Assembly: GCF_008831285.2 (NCBI RefSeq)
Contig: NC_045139.1
Span: 35,065,706-35,129,705, forward strand
Reading direction: 5' to 3'
Origin: Nymphaea colorata
Lineage: Eukaryota; Streptophyta; Magnoliopsida; Nymphaeales; Nymphaeaceae
DNA length: 64,000 nucleotides
The notes below the pieces were generated by a model. That model saw only the letters and a list, made by a program, of their open reading frames with translations, made no database searches and had not been told where the DNA came from. Shown one piece after another: positions 34,314 through 46,801 of the stretch; position 1 is the first letter of the stretch; the number at the start of each line of letters is the position of its first letter. The position numbers and the translations under genes were made by a program.

Positions 34314-36623
34314 TCAAGCCTTATTCTTCTCAACAAGCTTCTCTATAAGGTTGGCGGCTTCTTCAACCGTCGTGATGCTCTGCGAGCTCTCCTCCTCCAC
34401 ACTGATGTTAAATTCCTCCTCAATTCCCATCACTATTTCCACCTGATTGAATGAAATCAGTACCAACATGGTTATTCTTTAGGATGAAATTATACTAGTA
34501 AATGAATGAAAATCATAGTAAATGTTGACATATGCTGTTCTCAGGCAAAAAACAAGAAAGCAGAAGATACCGTGTCAAGGGAATCAGCACCAAGATCGCT
34601 GAATTTTGATTCAGGAGTGAGAGCAGACTCAGGAGGAAGTGCCAACTGCTTCTTGACAATTTCACACACCTTGTCAACTGTCTCTGGTTTAGCCTGCATG
34701 TATCATGGATTGTCAAGTACATCGACATCTTTGAGCAAATCCCGTTACATCTCTAAAGAAGAGCACTTACTGCGCATCCAACTTTTCGGCGCAGTGATGG
34801 GAAGTGGATTCCCGTCTTTGAGAAAGAAACCATGTTGACGAGGGAACTCCCTGCCGACACCTGTCAAGAGACATTAAAGCATAAAACACAAGATGCAAAT
34901 AATTTATTATTTCCCCCATCAGCGACTTCAATTTCGCCAAGTTTAAAAGCAACCTGAGCACTCATTTAAGCAATGGCATTTCGTTTAACAGCATCCATCA
35001 GAGGATAGAAATGCTATAAAATTGAAAACAACTTGTAGACACACTGTGAAGATTGTAACACTTACAGCTGTAGTAGCTTCATCAGATGCTCACAAGCCTA
35101 CCAATTTATGAATTCAGAAAGTTTGGAGACTGAGAACAAGAAATTAATGTCACTAAGCACGGACGACTGCTGTACATATGCATGCAAGTGACCGTCTAAG
35201 ATTTCAAACCAACATAAGGTCAACTGTTATTAAAGGAAAAATCTGGTAGAACTTTTCTGAACCAATCCGCTGAGTGAAAAACATTACAAGTTCTGTTACA
35301 ACATAAAGAAGTTCACGACAAAGATAGCCTAAGAAACAACTTAAATGACACCACGGATGCATCACAGGCCCTTTAGTGCAGGCAAAACAAACAAGAAACA
35401 TTGCGCACATAGGAAAAATGCAAATGGATCGACAGAAAAAGCACAAGAAGGAATCAACATGATACAGAAAGCATGTCCTCGCTCATCAGCAAGGGCAATA
35501 TCATCGCCACAGAACATGCATACAAGGGGAAGGAAGAAAATCCTGACACATGACAAAACCATCCTCACGAAGCAGAGATTCTCTATAAATGAAATATGGA
35601 TAAAAGATCTCGTAGTGCAAAGCCACAGAAACAAAAAGAGAAAAACACCGACCGGAACGTTCCTTTCTTATATAAGTAATCAAGTAAGAGGCATGAAAAC
35701 AATGAAGCACTTCCAAATCTGAGCCGAATGATCCATAAACATACTTAGGACAGAAATGTCACCGCGCCTTTGGTGACTGTTCAAGTATGTTATCAAGCAT
35801 GGAAATACTAACACCCAGTTTTACTCTCACCTGAAAATGTATTCCTCCCACAAACTAACACTCCAGCCACTCGTTTGAAGCGCATCTCACTGATCCCGGT
35901 GAGTGTGGCACAGATTACAAAAGGCAAACGTTCACTGGTTTTCCGATTCTTAGTTGGTCCTTATAGGACAAACTTTTTTTTAGGAACAAAGGCAAGTAAG
36001 AATCGGCAACAGAGGCACAAGACCATGTCCATGACATATTATTCATGAAAAAACAGAATCAGTTCCAAATATATGGACGGGAAACAGAAGTATGCATCGC
36101 ATGCATTCGGCCCCATAGAATAGAGAAAAGATTTCCAATGAATCCCACAAAAATGGCAGTCTTGGTCAGCCATTCTGAACCTTTCCGGATAGTTTTAAGG
36201 TTCCCTTACTTTTCCTTTACATGGTTACAAACAACAACCAAATCAAACCAGCACTCACTCCTCATATCGTACACATCAAAGACGTAAACCCACAAAAGCA
36301 AAAACCAAATTATGAAGCCAAAACGATACAGAGATCTGGGAAAACCCCCGTACTCTCTCACTCAGATCTGCCACGCAATTCAAAATGCACACAAACCAAG
36401 CACAAATTTCTACTTATCCACTACAAAAGAAGTATTCCCCAAGTAAATCACCAGCGGAAGCACCCAGCAAGACCTTAGATCAGATCTATCCAGTAAATAG
36501 AACTCCATCGATACAAAGAACCAATAAGCGGTTAAAAAAAAACTCGAAGCTCACCGTGGCAGATCGGCCTGGAAGAACGGCCGACGATCTGAAGCTGACC
36601 GAAGAGGCAGAGATGGAAGCCAT
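34314..36623 (-). CDS. Acyl carrier protein, plastid
   Basis: Four exons, 36623-36555, 34860-34771, 34693-34571 and 34442-34314, are all in phase 0 with GT..AG borders and encode 136 residues. Residues 1 to about 53 are a Ser/Arg-rich transit peptide ([20 protein letters not shown], later LRRKVGCA). The mature part starts [37 protein letters not shown] carries the phosphopantetheine attachment serine in DSL (Ser91). The protein ends with [19 protein letters not shown] carries the growing acyl chain during type II fatty-acid synthesis in the plastid stroma. Exon borders fall at the transit-peptide, mature and helix junctions usual for plant ACP genes. The first intron (1.7 kb) is long. A TATA box lies about 80 bases upstream. 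No defect is visible. Confidence 0.95.
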
Positions 36624-36703
36624 GGCTGAGAGACGGTGAATTCGGAGAGAACAGAGAAAAGAACAGACTAAAGCGAGTGACGAGTTTCTTATCCCGAGAG
36701 GCC

Positions 36704-36709
36704 TTTATA
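36704..36709 (-). promoter_or_regulatory. TATA box of the ACP gene
   Basis: Minus-strand CCTATAAAGGCC places TATAAA about 80 bases upstream of the ATG, which leaves a leader of about 50 nt. Confidence 0.6.
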
Positions 36710-37639
36710 GGAACCCTAGATTCATTGATTTATTTTCCCCATTTTAATTTTATTTCCCCTGTGTTTTATTTACAAAGTTAATTAATTTGGTTTCCGGCTG
36801 CTTTTGACAAGTGGGCACACTCTCAACGATGTGGTCTCGCTCATCCTGTGGATGATTCGATCCAGTGCCAGTGGTTATACTTTCCCCTCTAAATGGATCA
36901 GGTCTGATACGATATGATCTGGATCTCGGCCCACGGAAAACAAAGGAGGACCTTCTGGACTCAAATCAAGTAGGAGGACATGTGAATTTCAACAAGTACG
37001 CCACATTGTTTTGAAATATAGCATTTTTTAGGGGATTATGATCCAGAGATTGCTCGAATATTTTAAATATTGAACTTTAATTCCAATTTTATAAAAAGTT
37101 CCAACAAAAAAAAATGTTTGTATATTAAGGAAACTTTCATGCATAAACAAATGTGAAACTAATCAAACAAGATTGTGTATATGGGAACTATTTGGTACTA
37201 AATACTTCGAGTATTTAATATTATATGTTTAAACATTATCTCACGTCTTAAACTGTATTGGCATCTGCAGTGTTGCTACTACTTTTTAAATATACACATT
37301 TTTTTACTTTTTTTATATAATATGTTTTGGAGCATCTCCAAATGGTCAAGGAACAGAGTTTTGAAAGTCTCATTCCAACAGTGCTAAAACCAAATTGCGT
37401 AGTCAAATTGATTCTCAAATTATTGTTAAAAAAAAATTAGTAGTTGGCATTTTTTAAATTTTAAATCGTACGGAGATAGGTTTATATAAGTAACTTCCAA
37501 CACAATCTTCAAAGACCCTAAAGTTTTCAACAGTGTTGTGGAAAATGGTTCAAATCCAATTGAATTAGGCACAACACAAAAGACTAAGCATCTTTTTTTG
37601 TTTCGCTTTTAGCTTTCTTTTTTTTTCAGTTTATCCAAG

Positions 37640-37790
37640 GTTTAGAGTTGCTTTGACACTTAAGTTGAGAGTAAGATATTCATCAACTAGAATGTTGGAC
37701 ATCTATAGTTTATAGTTCGAAGGTCTAGCATTCATAGGAATCAAACTCTGACTAGACTTTCACCGATCCACCAATCTAATAGGCCTTTCA
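37640..37790 (-). mobile_element. SINE-like tRNA-derived segment
   Basis: On the minus strand TATTAGATTGGTGGATCGGT resembles an A box and AGAGTTTGATTCCTATG a B box at normal spacing. Downstream sequence continues to about 37640. Its end and target duplication were not established. Confidence 0.45.
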
Positions 37791-37807
37791 AGACTACTTT
37801 TATCTTT

Positions 37808-38018
37808 ACGCAATGTTTGATGCAAAGAACCGTAAAACTACCATGGAAAAAAGTTGGACCTCTAGGTCCAACTTTTTCCCGTGGAAATTTATCCCAAAAT
37901 CAATGAAAAACACAGAGTAAAGTTTCCTGTGTTTGATGTTGCATGAGAAAACGGTACGAACAGGGAGAAATTTTTTTGATAAACATTATTTTTCGTGTAC
38001 ATCAAACTGAGCCTTAAG
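37808..38018. mobile_element. MITE with internal hairpin, relative of the one at 19016
   Basis: The left end has CAATGTTTGATGCAAAG and the right end ACATCAAACTGAGCCTTAAG, which are inverted partners around GTTTGATG. The centre is a near-perfect palindrome, GGAAAAAAGTTGGACCT with AGGTCCAACTTTTTCC (37845-37880). This is the same design as the element at 19016-19189. Confidence 0.55.
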
Positions 38019-39267
38019 CATGTTGATAATTTTCTGCCCAAACGAATAAATAAAATCCTCCCAAAAAATTTATAAAAATTTGCTTGTCTTTTAAACAGAT
38101 AACAAGAAATTGTCAATGTGCTGCCTCAGCGGTGGAACTATAAATTTTTCATAAGGATAGCAAAATAAAAGTCTTGAAATATCATTTTTTAAATTTGTAT
38201 ATAAGATAAGTAAAATTTTTTAAAATTTACACGTGAATTTAAAAAAAAAAAATTTGGGGTGGAGTCATGGCCCATGCAAACCCCCCTTAGCTCCGCCCTT
38301 TGCTGCCTTGAGATGAAAACCATCAAAGTGGAGAAATAATTGACAGGATTTAAAACCTCTTAAAGCCAAAGGAAGCCATTTTGCTTAAAATGAATAATTG
38401 TGTCTCCACTTTAATATTTTCTACTATGATCCTGAACGTTTTTCAAAAGTCGAGCTACTATCAAAGGTAGAGTGGCCATTTTTCATTTGCCTGAACTTCT
38501 TTACAAAATTTTCAGATCTTTCATTAGTCTTTATGAGATTCCAGTTAATTTGGATCTGCTCCAAGATCCAGTGTCAGTTATTAAGGAGCGGTGGGGAGCA
38601 TATGCGACAAAGCCAGGCTGGTTCAGGTTGGAGACACTCTGACCAAGTCACTATGCCAGTTAAGGAGGAGACCCGGAAAAGCTGGGGTTCATTGGATCTG
38701 ATTTGAGTTTTATCAGATTCAGATCCACTTACACTTAGAAGTTAGAAACTTTGCTTTTTTTTTCTCTCTCTTTTTAATCAAACAAAATTGAAAAGACGGG
38801 CTACAGGGAATAGATATTTTATTATTTTCTAATAGCGAGGAACTCGTGAGTGAAATTTGGGCGCGATTTCAGGAACAAAAGGCATGACAAAACTATTAAA
38901 CCCAAAACGAGGGAAAGCATTTAACCAAAAGATTGCAATCGATGTCATTTCTCATAAAGAATTTTTGGCATCTGCCCGACTTGGTGTAATTTGGAACGAA
39001 GTTTTTTTCGTTTTTTATTAGAAATTAGGAAAAAATGTTCTTCACTATTTTTCTCTATAAATTAATATTTATTTATCCCCACTTAGTTAGTTTTTATCGA
39101 GAAATAAAAGCTCTCTCTTAAGATGCTTCCTGGTTTAAAAAAATAATTGGAGTGGTTTTATCTCTTCTAAATAACTCCAAAAAGAGCAACCGAGACGTCT
39201 AAATCTGTCCTGAATTCTAAGAGGGAAAGTGGACTTCGGTCTTCACTCAAGGGGTATAATTTTTTCC

Positions 39268-39490
39268 TTGCAAATTAACTCGTGTAACTTGTGAAACTGG
39301 TTTTGACAATACTATACAGGGTACCGGCATGCGAGTTGAGTTCCTGAAACTCGAACTCGACTCACTTATCGCTTCGAATATTTTTATAAGCTCGAACTTT
39401 GTTTGTTTATAAACAAATCGAGCACGAACCGAATATTTTTGAGTGAGTTCGAGTCGAGCTCGAGTTGGCTCGACTCATTGTGCAGCTCTA
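39268..39490. mobile_element. CTCGAG-rich element, left-truncated copy
   Basis: The sequence follows the right half of the 17344-17838 element in order, including TTTATAAACAAATCGAGCAC and GGCTCGACTCATTGTGCAGC. The left half is missing. Confidence 0.65.
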
Positions 39491-40597
39491 GTCTCTAGAC
39501 TTAGACTTGAATACAATATCCTCCAGTAAGTATCCTTGAGTAAGAAACAAAAAAAAAAAGTTTAAATATGTTATGTTTAAAAAACTTACGGTACGTATAA
39601 ATTGGTGGTTATATAAAAGAAATGAAAACTAAATGCATATTCTTTTATCAATTTTTATAAAGTCGTGGTACTTATATAAAAATTAAAACTAAATGCATCT
39701 CCTTTCTATCAAATTTTATCATAATCGGCTTGGATCGGCCCCTTTCCAATTCAAAATAATTTAATCCAATGGTGTTCCACGTGTCATTTTTTAGTTTCAG
39801 AGTCCCCTTGTTAAACCTTTTTTTTTTTTTTGTAGTTTTCCTTTATTTTGCCAAACTGATTCCTCTAAAAAACTAAAAACACTGCTATTTGAACAATTTT
39901 TCAACTCTAAATGCAATTCAATTTAATTTCTAAGTTGAGTGACGTAAGTACCAACCTCTTAGGTAGGGATGAAACCAGGATTTTATTTAGAGGTGGGTCA
40001 AAACGGTCCGCGCAGACCAAACTAAAAAAATTTGATTTTTTTAATATAATTTTTTTTTTTCCGCACTCACCCAAACCATGGCCCAAGCACCCCCTACTCT
40101 TAGGCATAAGCATTGCATGAAGCAGACTGCATTAAGACTGGATATCGGACTTGCCCAACCCGATAATAAGTCGAACTCGGTCTGAGCTGCCGTTCGTGAC
40201 TGCAATCTGGGCACATCGTGACTGCTCGAAACCTGTGTTTAAGGTCCAATTCTACTAGAATAAAAAATATGTGGTTTCAATATAATTTAATGCATATATA
40301 TATATATATTACACGCACACACAGCCTATTTGCACATGGTGTGAATGCATTGTTATTGACGCCTGCACTGATGCATTGATTTATAGAGAAAAAGACGAAA
40401 GTCTTATAGCAACAAATGAAACGATGCAAAAATAAATGAAAGGAAACCAAACAACAGCCCCATCTCCTTAGCTTGTGGGAGATTGATTATGGAAGGGTAG
40501 GAAGGATCCAGTGCAGAGCCAGAAAATTTTATCAAAGCCGCACTAACCGTAGTAGGTTTGATGCTTGTGGGGCATTGAAGTGAGTTTGGATAGGGCA

Positions 40598-40651
40598 CTA
40601 CACTTGGCTGGAACTAGGCCCAGCTCTACACTTGGCTGGAACTAGGCCCAG
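40598..40651. repeat. Short tandem duplication
   Basis: CTACACTTGGCTGGAACTAG followed by GCCCAG is present twice in a row with a 27-base period. Confidence 0.85.
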
Positions 40652-40859
40652 TTCCCTCGTTATAAACATTTTCAAGGACTTGTGTTGGCAGTGGTCCGCA
40701 CCAACCCACACGTTACTGAAAGGATCTTGTCACTTGCAAAATAAATAAATAAAAAAATTTGTAAAGATGAGCTAAAATGCCAAAATCTAAAAGTGTGCAC
40801 GTGACACCCTTTAATTGGCCGCCAAATCGAATTTATTTGTTAGGGTGAAACATTGGTAT

Positions 40860-41185
40860 TGAAAAAAGATGGATTCTAATTTAAGAAATGACATCCGATG
40901 TGATTTTGATTCGGTTTTAAATAAATATTAGACTGGATTTGTGTTCAATTTTAGATGAGTATCTTATATTCACTATTCCTATACTACGAAAGTCGATTAT
41001 TAACATATCATAATGGAATTCTGATTTGGTTGTTTAAAAGTCAGATTTGGATTTAGAGCTAAAAGTTTGGTTTAGGTCGCATTCTAATTGTGAAATTAAA
41101 AATCAGATCAGGATATTATACAGGAAAAATCAGATTTGAATCCCAAGATATGAACATCCGATAAATCGGATACATTCATACTGAG
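40860..41185. repeat. Dispersed GATTYGGATT repeat, copy 2
   Basis: It has the same order of motifs as 12145-12460: GATTCGGTTTTAAATAAATA, then CTTATATTCAC, then AAAAATCAGAT and AACATCCGATAAATCGGAT near the end. Confidence 0.6.
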
Positions 41186-43539
41186 TGTCTCAAATTTTTT
41201 TTGGCAATAAATAAGTCAGGAGCTTAGCTTTCAGTGCTTTTCATTGGTGTATAACCCAAAGAAACCTTTCGTCCCCTTTTGATCTTATTCACTCCAATGT
41301 TTGGGGACCTATGTTATCGGTATCACATTCATAATTTGAATATTTTATGATCACAGTGCATTACTGGGCCCACATGGGCCCTGACCCCACCTCAAGGAAA
41401 AATAAAATTTTACATATAAATTTTAGAAAATTTCACTTGTTTAATATAAAATTCTTGAAAAATGATATTTGGACTCTTGTCAAAATTCAGAAACTTTAAT
41501 TCGGCACTCCTCATGAAAAATATAAGCCCCTTGGAGTTATGAAAGTCCAATCATGCCCATTATTTATCCCAAAGCCTTGTGACTAACTCTTATTCATATG
41601 AAATTCAAACAAAATGTACATAAAAGGGTTACGTCCACTAGTCATTAATGACTGATCATGGCCTACTAAACAAAGGAAGACGGCAAATTGCTTACTTTGC
41701 AGAACTCTTTGAATCGTGAATATTGTTGATGAAAGCTTTCAATGGAGTTATGTAATATTATGGGTTCCCCTTCTATTTAAGATGATCAATGAGCCACGTA
41801 TTTCTCTTTCACTGGTGAGGTCCAAGGTACATCACTTCTACATATTTCAGCAGATTAGTTTATGTAATATTATTCACAAACTGATAATGAAAGTAATAGT
41901 GAGGCGTGTTAGTGTACATTATGAGGTTGACGCCTTGACACTCAAAATGGCGACAGACTCTAGTCGCTTTGATGCACATGCTGAGGCACTTGTGTTGTAC
42001 ACTGGCACTTGTGTCGATATGTGGGTACAACGACGGGTATGCGATGGCTGTATTTTAAAACATTTAAAATTGTATTTTAAAACTTAATTTTTTTAATTTT
42101 TTTTTCTTTTATATTGTTCATCCACTAAGATTTTATACTTTCCTTTATATTTTCTTTAATTTTGAGACTTTTTTTAGATGATAAAACCATTAATATTTTT
42201 TTTTTATTTACCATTTTTTAGAATATAAAAATTTGTGGTGCCCATGTACCCACAATTTTCAAAATTACGGTACCCACACTCGCACGGTACCCACACCCAT
42301 GTATGTGACATTACCGGATCACATTCTTAAAAAGCTACAGTATCTGTGCCTTCGATTATGGATATCAACGGTCAGGATGAACGTCAGTTTCATATTATCA
42401 GCATTTCCTAGTTGTCCCGCCAGGGAAACGGCCAGACGAAAGCAAGTGACGGCGGAAGTGTCGAAGCATTCAAACGATGCGATTTGGCTGCACTTTAGAA
42501 CCGCCATTGTGAGCATGTGCATTGGAACAATGGAGTCCAAACGTCAATCCCATAGCGTTGTCTTCTCCCCGGAAATGTTGCGACTTGGGTTTCTCAATTT
42601 TGCAAGGAAACAAAAACCATATCCAAATCCTATCTGAAACCTATGATCCACATTGTCCCGTCACTGTCCATTGTGCTCTTAAAAAACCAGGACCACCGTT
42701 TTCCTTGAGGCGAGTGAATGGTGCTCGGGGGAGTTGTCGCAACAGTCGGGGCAAGAATTGATAGACAACCAATTTCCGTTTTAAATCTCTAGAGCATCAA
42801 TACTTTGTTTTGTAAAAGAGCGACCATCGACATGCAAGTTGAAGCGCGGCAGAAGTAGTAACTCGTTGCATAGAAAGCAGTATTTTTAAGAGACGAGGGA
42901 TTGATGTTAGGGCATGTGGGTCTCCTCTCCTCATCTTCTCTTTGGATTTGGATAATATGAATCCAAATTCAGATTCAACTTTGGATCTATTCGTGGACTA
43001 TATGGTGTTGCAGAGAATTGTGTTTGAGAGTTGACTGCATTTCAAATTTCAAGTTAAGAAAAACAAAAAAAACTACACTTGATTAGTTTTGATCAATTAT
43101 TGCAATTTTTTTGTTTGTTTGTTTGTTTTACTAGAAAACTGCACTTGGATTGAAAGATTCAGTCGATTGCTTGGTGCAACCAAGCGCTTACACATGCTTT
43201 CGTTTGCACATGTGACACCCACGTGAATCAAACCAGTGACTTGCAACCTACCATCTGTTGGTTTAACTAGCTAGGCAACTGGGTCTTAGCAGAAAGCATG
43301 TGGTTTACTTACATTTCTTACTATTAAACAAGTCTTATCATTTAAAGAACTTCCAAGAACAATGACCCGTCATGTCCAAAAGCAAGATCCCCAAGCATAG
43401 AGTACTATATTAAATTGATTAAGCTAAATTAATTATGTTAACTACAGCGTTGTAGTTTGATTAAAAATATGCTAATATCCTAAACCCAGTGGACATTTAT
43501 GCACATTTTCAAAATGTAAGAGCATTAGATATACAATAT

Positions 43540-43745
43540 CTGTTTAAGAACAAATCTGATCTGAATCCATATTCGTATTTGAATCCGATCAGATATTTAT
43601 GTATATCCGAATTCGAATCTGAATCGAATAAAATTTCATTGGATAAATCCCAATCCGATCGAATATTAAAATTTTTTCCATGTCTATTTTTTTCCGAATA
43701 GTTCGGTCAGATATTTGATTCAAATCGGATATATTGACATCTCTA
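43540..43745. repeat. Dispersed GATTYGGATT-type repeat, fragment
   Basis: The sequence is dominated by AATCCGAT, GAATTCGAATCTGAATCG and ATCGGATATATTGACATC. It resembles part of the family at 12145, 40860 and 44165 but is shorter and differently ordered. Confidence 0.4.
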
Positions 43746-44164
43746 TTCCTAATGGAGGAGGAAAAATTATTAAAAAAAAAAGATATTAAGGGTTGTTTGT
43801 GAACAACAACAATGCGTTACTCTGTTGAATAATCAACCCAATGTTTAGGACAGGTTCAAAGAAGATTTTGAAAACGACTTTCCATGAACCTGCCATAAGA
43901 ATTGGAGTATATACATAAAACAGTAGTCACAGTGTGTTACTGTTCCCCAACAAGCCTTTAAAAGCCCATTTTATTAAGTTAAGCTACTATTCATGATATG
44001 TGATGACGCCATGAAATTCTAAAATTTTCAAATCCTCCCTAGATTTAGAAGGGACAATTCCTTTCACCCCCTTTAACTTTTTCAATAGTACTGCTCACGT
44101 TTCTTAGATGTTTGAGAGGCCGCGACTTTGTTGCCTTTGCCGGGGGACTTGATTGGAGGATTTG

Positions 44165-44510
44165 GATTTGAATTAAATATTTGACCAAACCGGCGATAAA
44201 AAAAATATTCATATTGGATTAAGAAATTGTATCGGATATGGTTTTAAGAAATGATATCCAATTAAATTTGGATTCAATCTTGAACTGAATGCTCGTTCGG
44301 ATAATAAGTCTTAATAACCAATTAAAATTTCCTATACTCAATGCTTATATATTTTGAAAGTCGGTTCTTAATTAACATATTATAATGTGGATCGGATTTG
44401 ACGGTGAACCCGAATCTGAATCTGAATATCATGTCAACATCCCAAAAGTATTAGATATAACAAACGGTTTCCGATTTGAATCCAATGAGTTTCCCTAACT
44501 CAATCCACTT
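44165..44510. repeat. Dispersed GATTYGGATT repeat, copy 3
   Basis: AAGAAATGATATCCAATTAA, TTTTGAAAGTCGGTTCTTAA and AACATATTATAATGTGGAT correspond in order to phrases of copy 2 (AAGAAATGACATCCGATGTG, AAAGTCGATTATTAACATAT). Confidence 0.6.
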
Positions 44511-45339
44511 ATTTGAATACTTCTCCTCCTAATAATAATCGGAGCAAGTAAATGCGTGTCTCATTAAGCATTGTTAGACAAATGAACACGCAAGAGGAAG
44601 CACAGAATAAGACCGGATCATTAACTCTGTGTCACGAACCGGACGAGCACGCCCTCGGTCGACTGTACGTAATAATCAATATGTATATATAATATTAACT
44701 TGCATGACATCATATCACTAAAAGTAACCCCGTGTACTACTTCTATACAGCATATTATGTGATGAACATATTCAAATTTGCTACTCATATGTAGCATATT
44801 GTTATATCACGCGTAACTGCACATAATATTTAAATTGAGTTAAAGGCATGCACAAGACCTTCATGCCAGAACCTCAAACATCACGATCTTCAAAGTTCCT
44901 AGAAGGACCATGTGAAAGGTGAGGATCTTTAGATATGCGGAGGTTAACAATCCAGACTCCAATGCCTTCATATACATTTTTTTTTTTTGGAATATTAGGT
45001 TGCGTCCAGATTTGAGTAGATACAATATATCTATCAACTGAGGGGCAAAGCCAATGTAGTTTTTTTTTTAAAAAAAGTTTACATTTAAATTTTAGAAAAT
45101 TTTATTTGTTTTATATAAAAATTTTAAAAAGTGTCAAAATTTAAAAACTTTAATTCACCTTCTCTCACCAAAAAATTTTTGCCTAAAGGTTGCGATCCAG
45201 TACAAGATCACCCATGAAAAAGATAATATAGAAAAACACCTTGGACATGTGATAAACTTTTCTAGGCGTCTTTGGGAGTACTCCATTTAACAGATGACGA
45301 AAAATGAGATATAGGTTAGATTACACGACTTTTTATCTC

Positions 45340-45747
45340 TTTTGTCTTGGACAAATTGGCCGCTAATGCAAGGGAATGGATAATCTTTTCGGGTTTTGAC
45401 GCAGACCCCTGCTAAACTGAAGAAGAGAAGAAGAGGTGAACTGTTGGGAGCCGCATCTCATGTTACTGACCAGAGGCATCTGAAGGACTTGACCGGATCC
45501 ATTGCTTTCAGAAGAAAGTACTGAGCAAGCCATGGCTACCGTGCCTCCCAAGTTTCTGGAACGACTGCAAATGATCGATTCTGGATTGGCTAGTATTTAA
45601 GGGATTGGAGTCGCTCCACAGAAGTAGCAGTCTTCGCTTCCCTCTTTTTGCATATTCCCTCTTGTCTGCTTCTTCCTCCTCCCACGTTTTTTTTGAAAAC
45701 CCAACTTTCCCGGTTGCTTTCCTCACCTTGGATTTCAATTCGTCGCC
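45340..45747 (+). promoter_or_regulatory. Duplicated promoter of the phosphate-carrier gene, upstream copy
   Basis: This stretch resembles the sequence upstream of the intact carrier gene. Shared pieces include ACAAATTGGCC, GACCGGATCCATT and a core of TATTTAAG (45594-45601) followed by a GGAGTCGCTCCACAGAAGTA-like leader. The intact gene has TTTTTAAG (49862-49869) and a matching GCGCTCCACGGAAATCGCAG. The matched position suggests this is the core promoter of both copies. Confidence 0.55.
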
Positions 45748-46032
45748 ATGGCTCTCCCGGAGAACGGCCGGCAATCCTTCCTCCCTAGCTTCCTTTACTC
45801 ATCATCCGCCTTCTCCTCCCTCAACAACCCCGGCCCAGCATCTTCGCTGATGTCTTCTTCGATGTCGTCCCCGGCCGGATCTTTCGTCGTCCCAGCCCCG
45901 AGCGAGCCCGCTGGCAAGATCGCTATGTATTCGCCGGCTTTCTACGCCGCCTCCACCGTGGCAGGTGGTTTCAGCACTGGCCTCACTCACACGGCCGTCA
46001 CCCCGATCGATCTTGTTAAGTGCAATATGCAG
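45748..46032 (+). pseudogene. Duplicated first exon of the mitochondrial phosphate carrier
   Basis: Ninety-five codons are open from the ATG in GCCATGGCTCTCCCGG to a perfect donor, CAG|GTAACG. They match exon 1 of the gene at 50093: [39 protein letters not shown], and [14 protein letters not shown] with the first carrier signature. No further carrier exons follow before 50 kb, so on its own this copy is a gene fragment. Frame, start context, upstream promoter-like sequence and donor are all intact. It ends in the same phase (0) as the true exon 1, so it could in principle splice to exon 2 at 51175. Several substitutions in the carrier part (for example [11 protein letters not shown] becomes AASTVAGGFST) suggest relaxed constraint. 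Confidence 0.8.
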
Positions 46033-46477
46033 GTAACGTTTTTCTTTTGTTAGGCTTTTCTCTTGTCTGAATTATCTTGTTAAGTTAATCTCTAATTCAT
46101 TAAAGCTGTTTGTGTTTGATTCTTTGTCACTGAAAACTCCACATGCGCTTCTTTTTCGTTTTCTTATTACTGCACTGTTCATAGCATTAAACCTCAAAGC
46201 TAGTACCTTCCTTCTACTTGTGTAGTAGTAAAGCTGCACACTGTTACACCATTAATGATGAAATTCTCAATCAAGTATCATATGGAAGGTGACCAAGTTA
46301 ATTATTAATGGTCTCAAGGACCGTAGGACAAGAAAGCAGCAAGAAAAATCACGTTGAAGGGGCACAATGTTTTGAATTCTATAGCCACCGTAACATTTCG
46401 ATGTATTTACCTTCTTACGCCACCAAAAGGTGGTACCATAGATCCACCAAAACCCCCAACTTAGGTTTTACTAGTAA

Positions 46478-46801
46478 GGGTGAACACGAGTCGAGTCGAG
46501 CTCGAGTTCAAGAATAGCTCGACGGAAACAACTCGAGCTCGACTCGGCAGTTACGTGTTGAGCTCGAGCTCGACTCGATTAAGGCTTGTCAAACTCATAA
46601 ACTCGTTTGAATATATAGACTTGATTAAGGCTCGACAAACTCAATTGAGGCTCAAGCTCGACTCGACAGTTATGTGTTGAGCTCAAACTCAACTTGATTA
46701 TTTGAACGAGTCAACTCGTGAACTTGAGCTCGACTTGTTAAGTAAATGACTCGGCTCAAACTCGTTACAAGCTGAGCTTAAACAAGTCGAACTCGCCCTT
46801 A
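46478..46801. mobile_element. CTCGAG-rich inverted-repeat element, second subfamily
   Basis: The left end is GTAAGGGTGAACACGAGTCG and the right end GTCGAACTCGCCCTTAC, inverted partners at both tips. The body is the same AACTCGAGCTCGACTCG type as the element at 17344. It sits in what would be the first intron if the duplicate exon spliced downstream. Confidence 0.65.

Larger units (their letters stand above)
36720..45340. other. Long gene-free, repeat-rich spacer
   Basis: No gene is supported in these 8.6 kb. The stretch holds a SINE-like segment (about 37640-37790), a hairpin MITE (37808-38018), a truncated CTCGAG element (39268-39490), GATTCGGATT repeats (40860, 43540, 44165) and AT-rich remnants near 38120, 41370 and 45045 that share wording such as TTACATTTAAATTTTAGAAA. 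Open frames at 38398, 41716 and 42233 show no domain and lie in such sequence. Confidence 0.6.

Noticed and set aside
38398-42637. Plus-strand frames at 38398, 41716 and 42233 (102-134 codons)
   Set aside because: No domain was seen. They lie in AT-rich or repeat-derived sequence and lack splice or promoter context.
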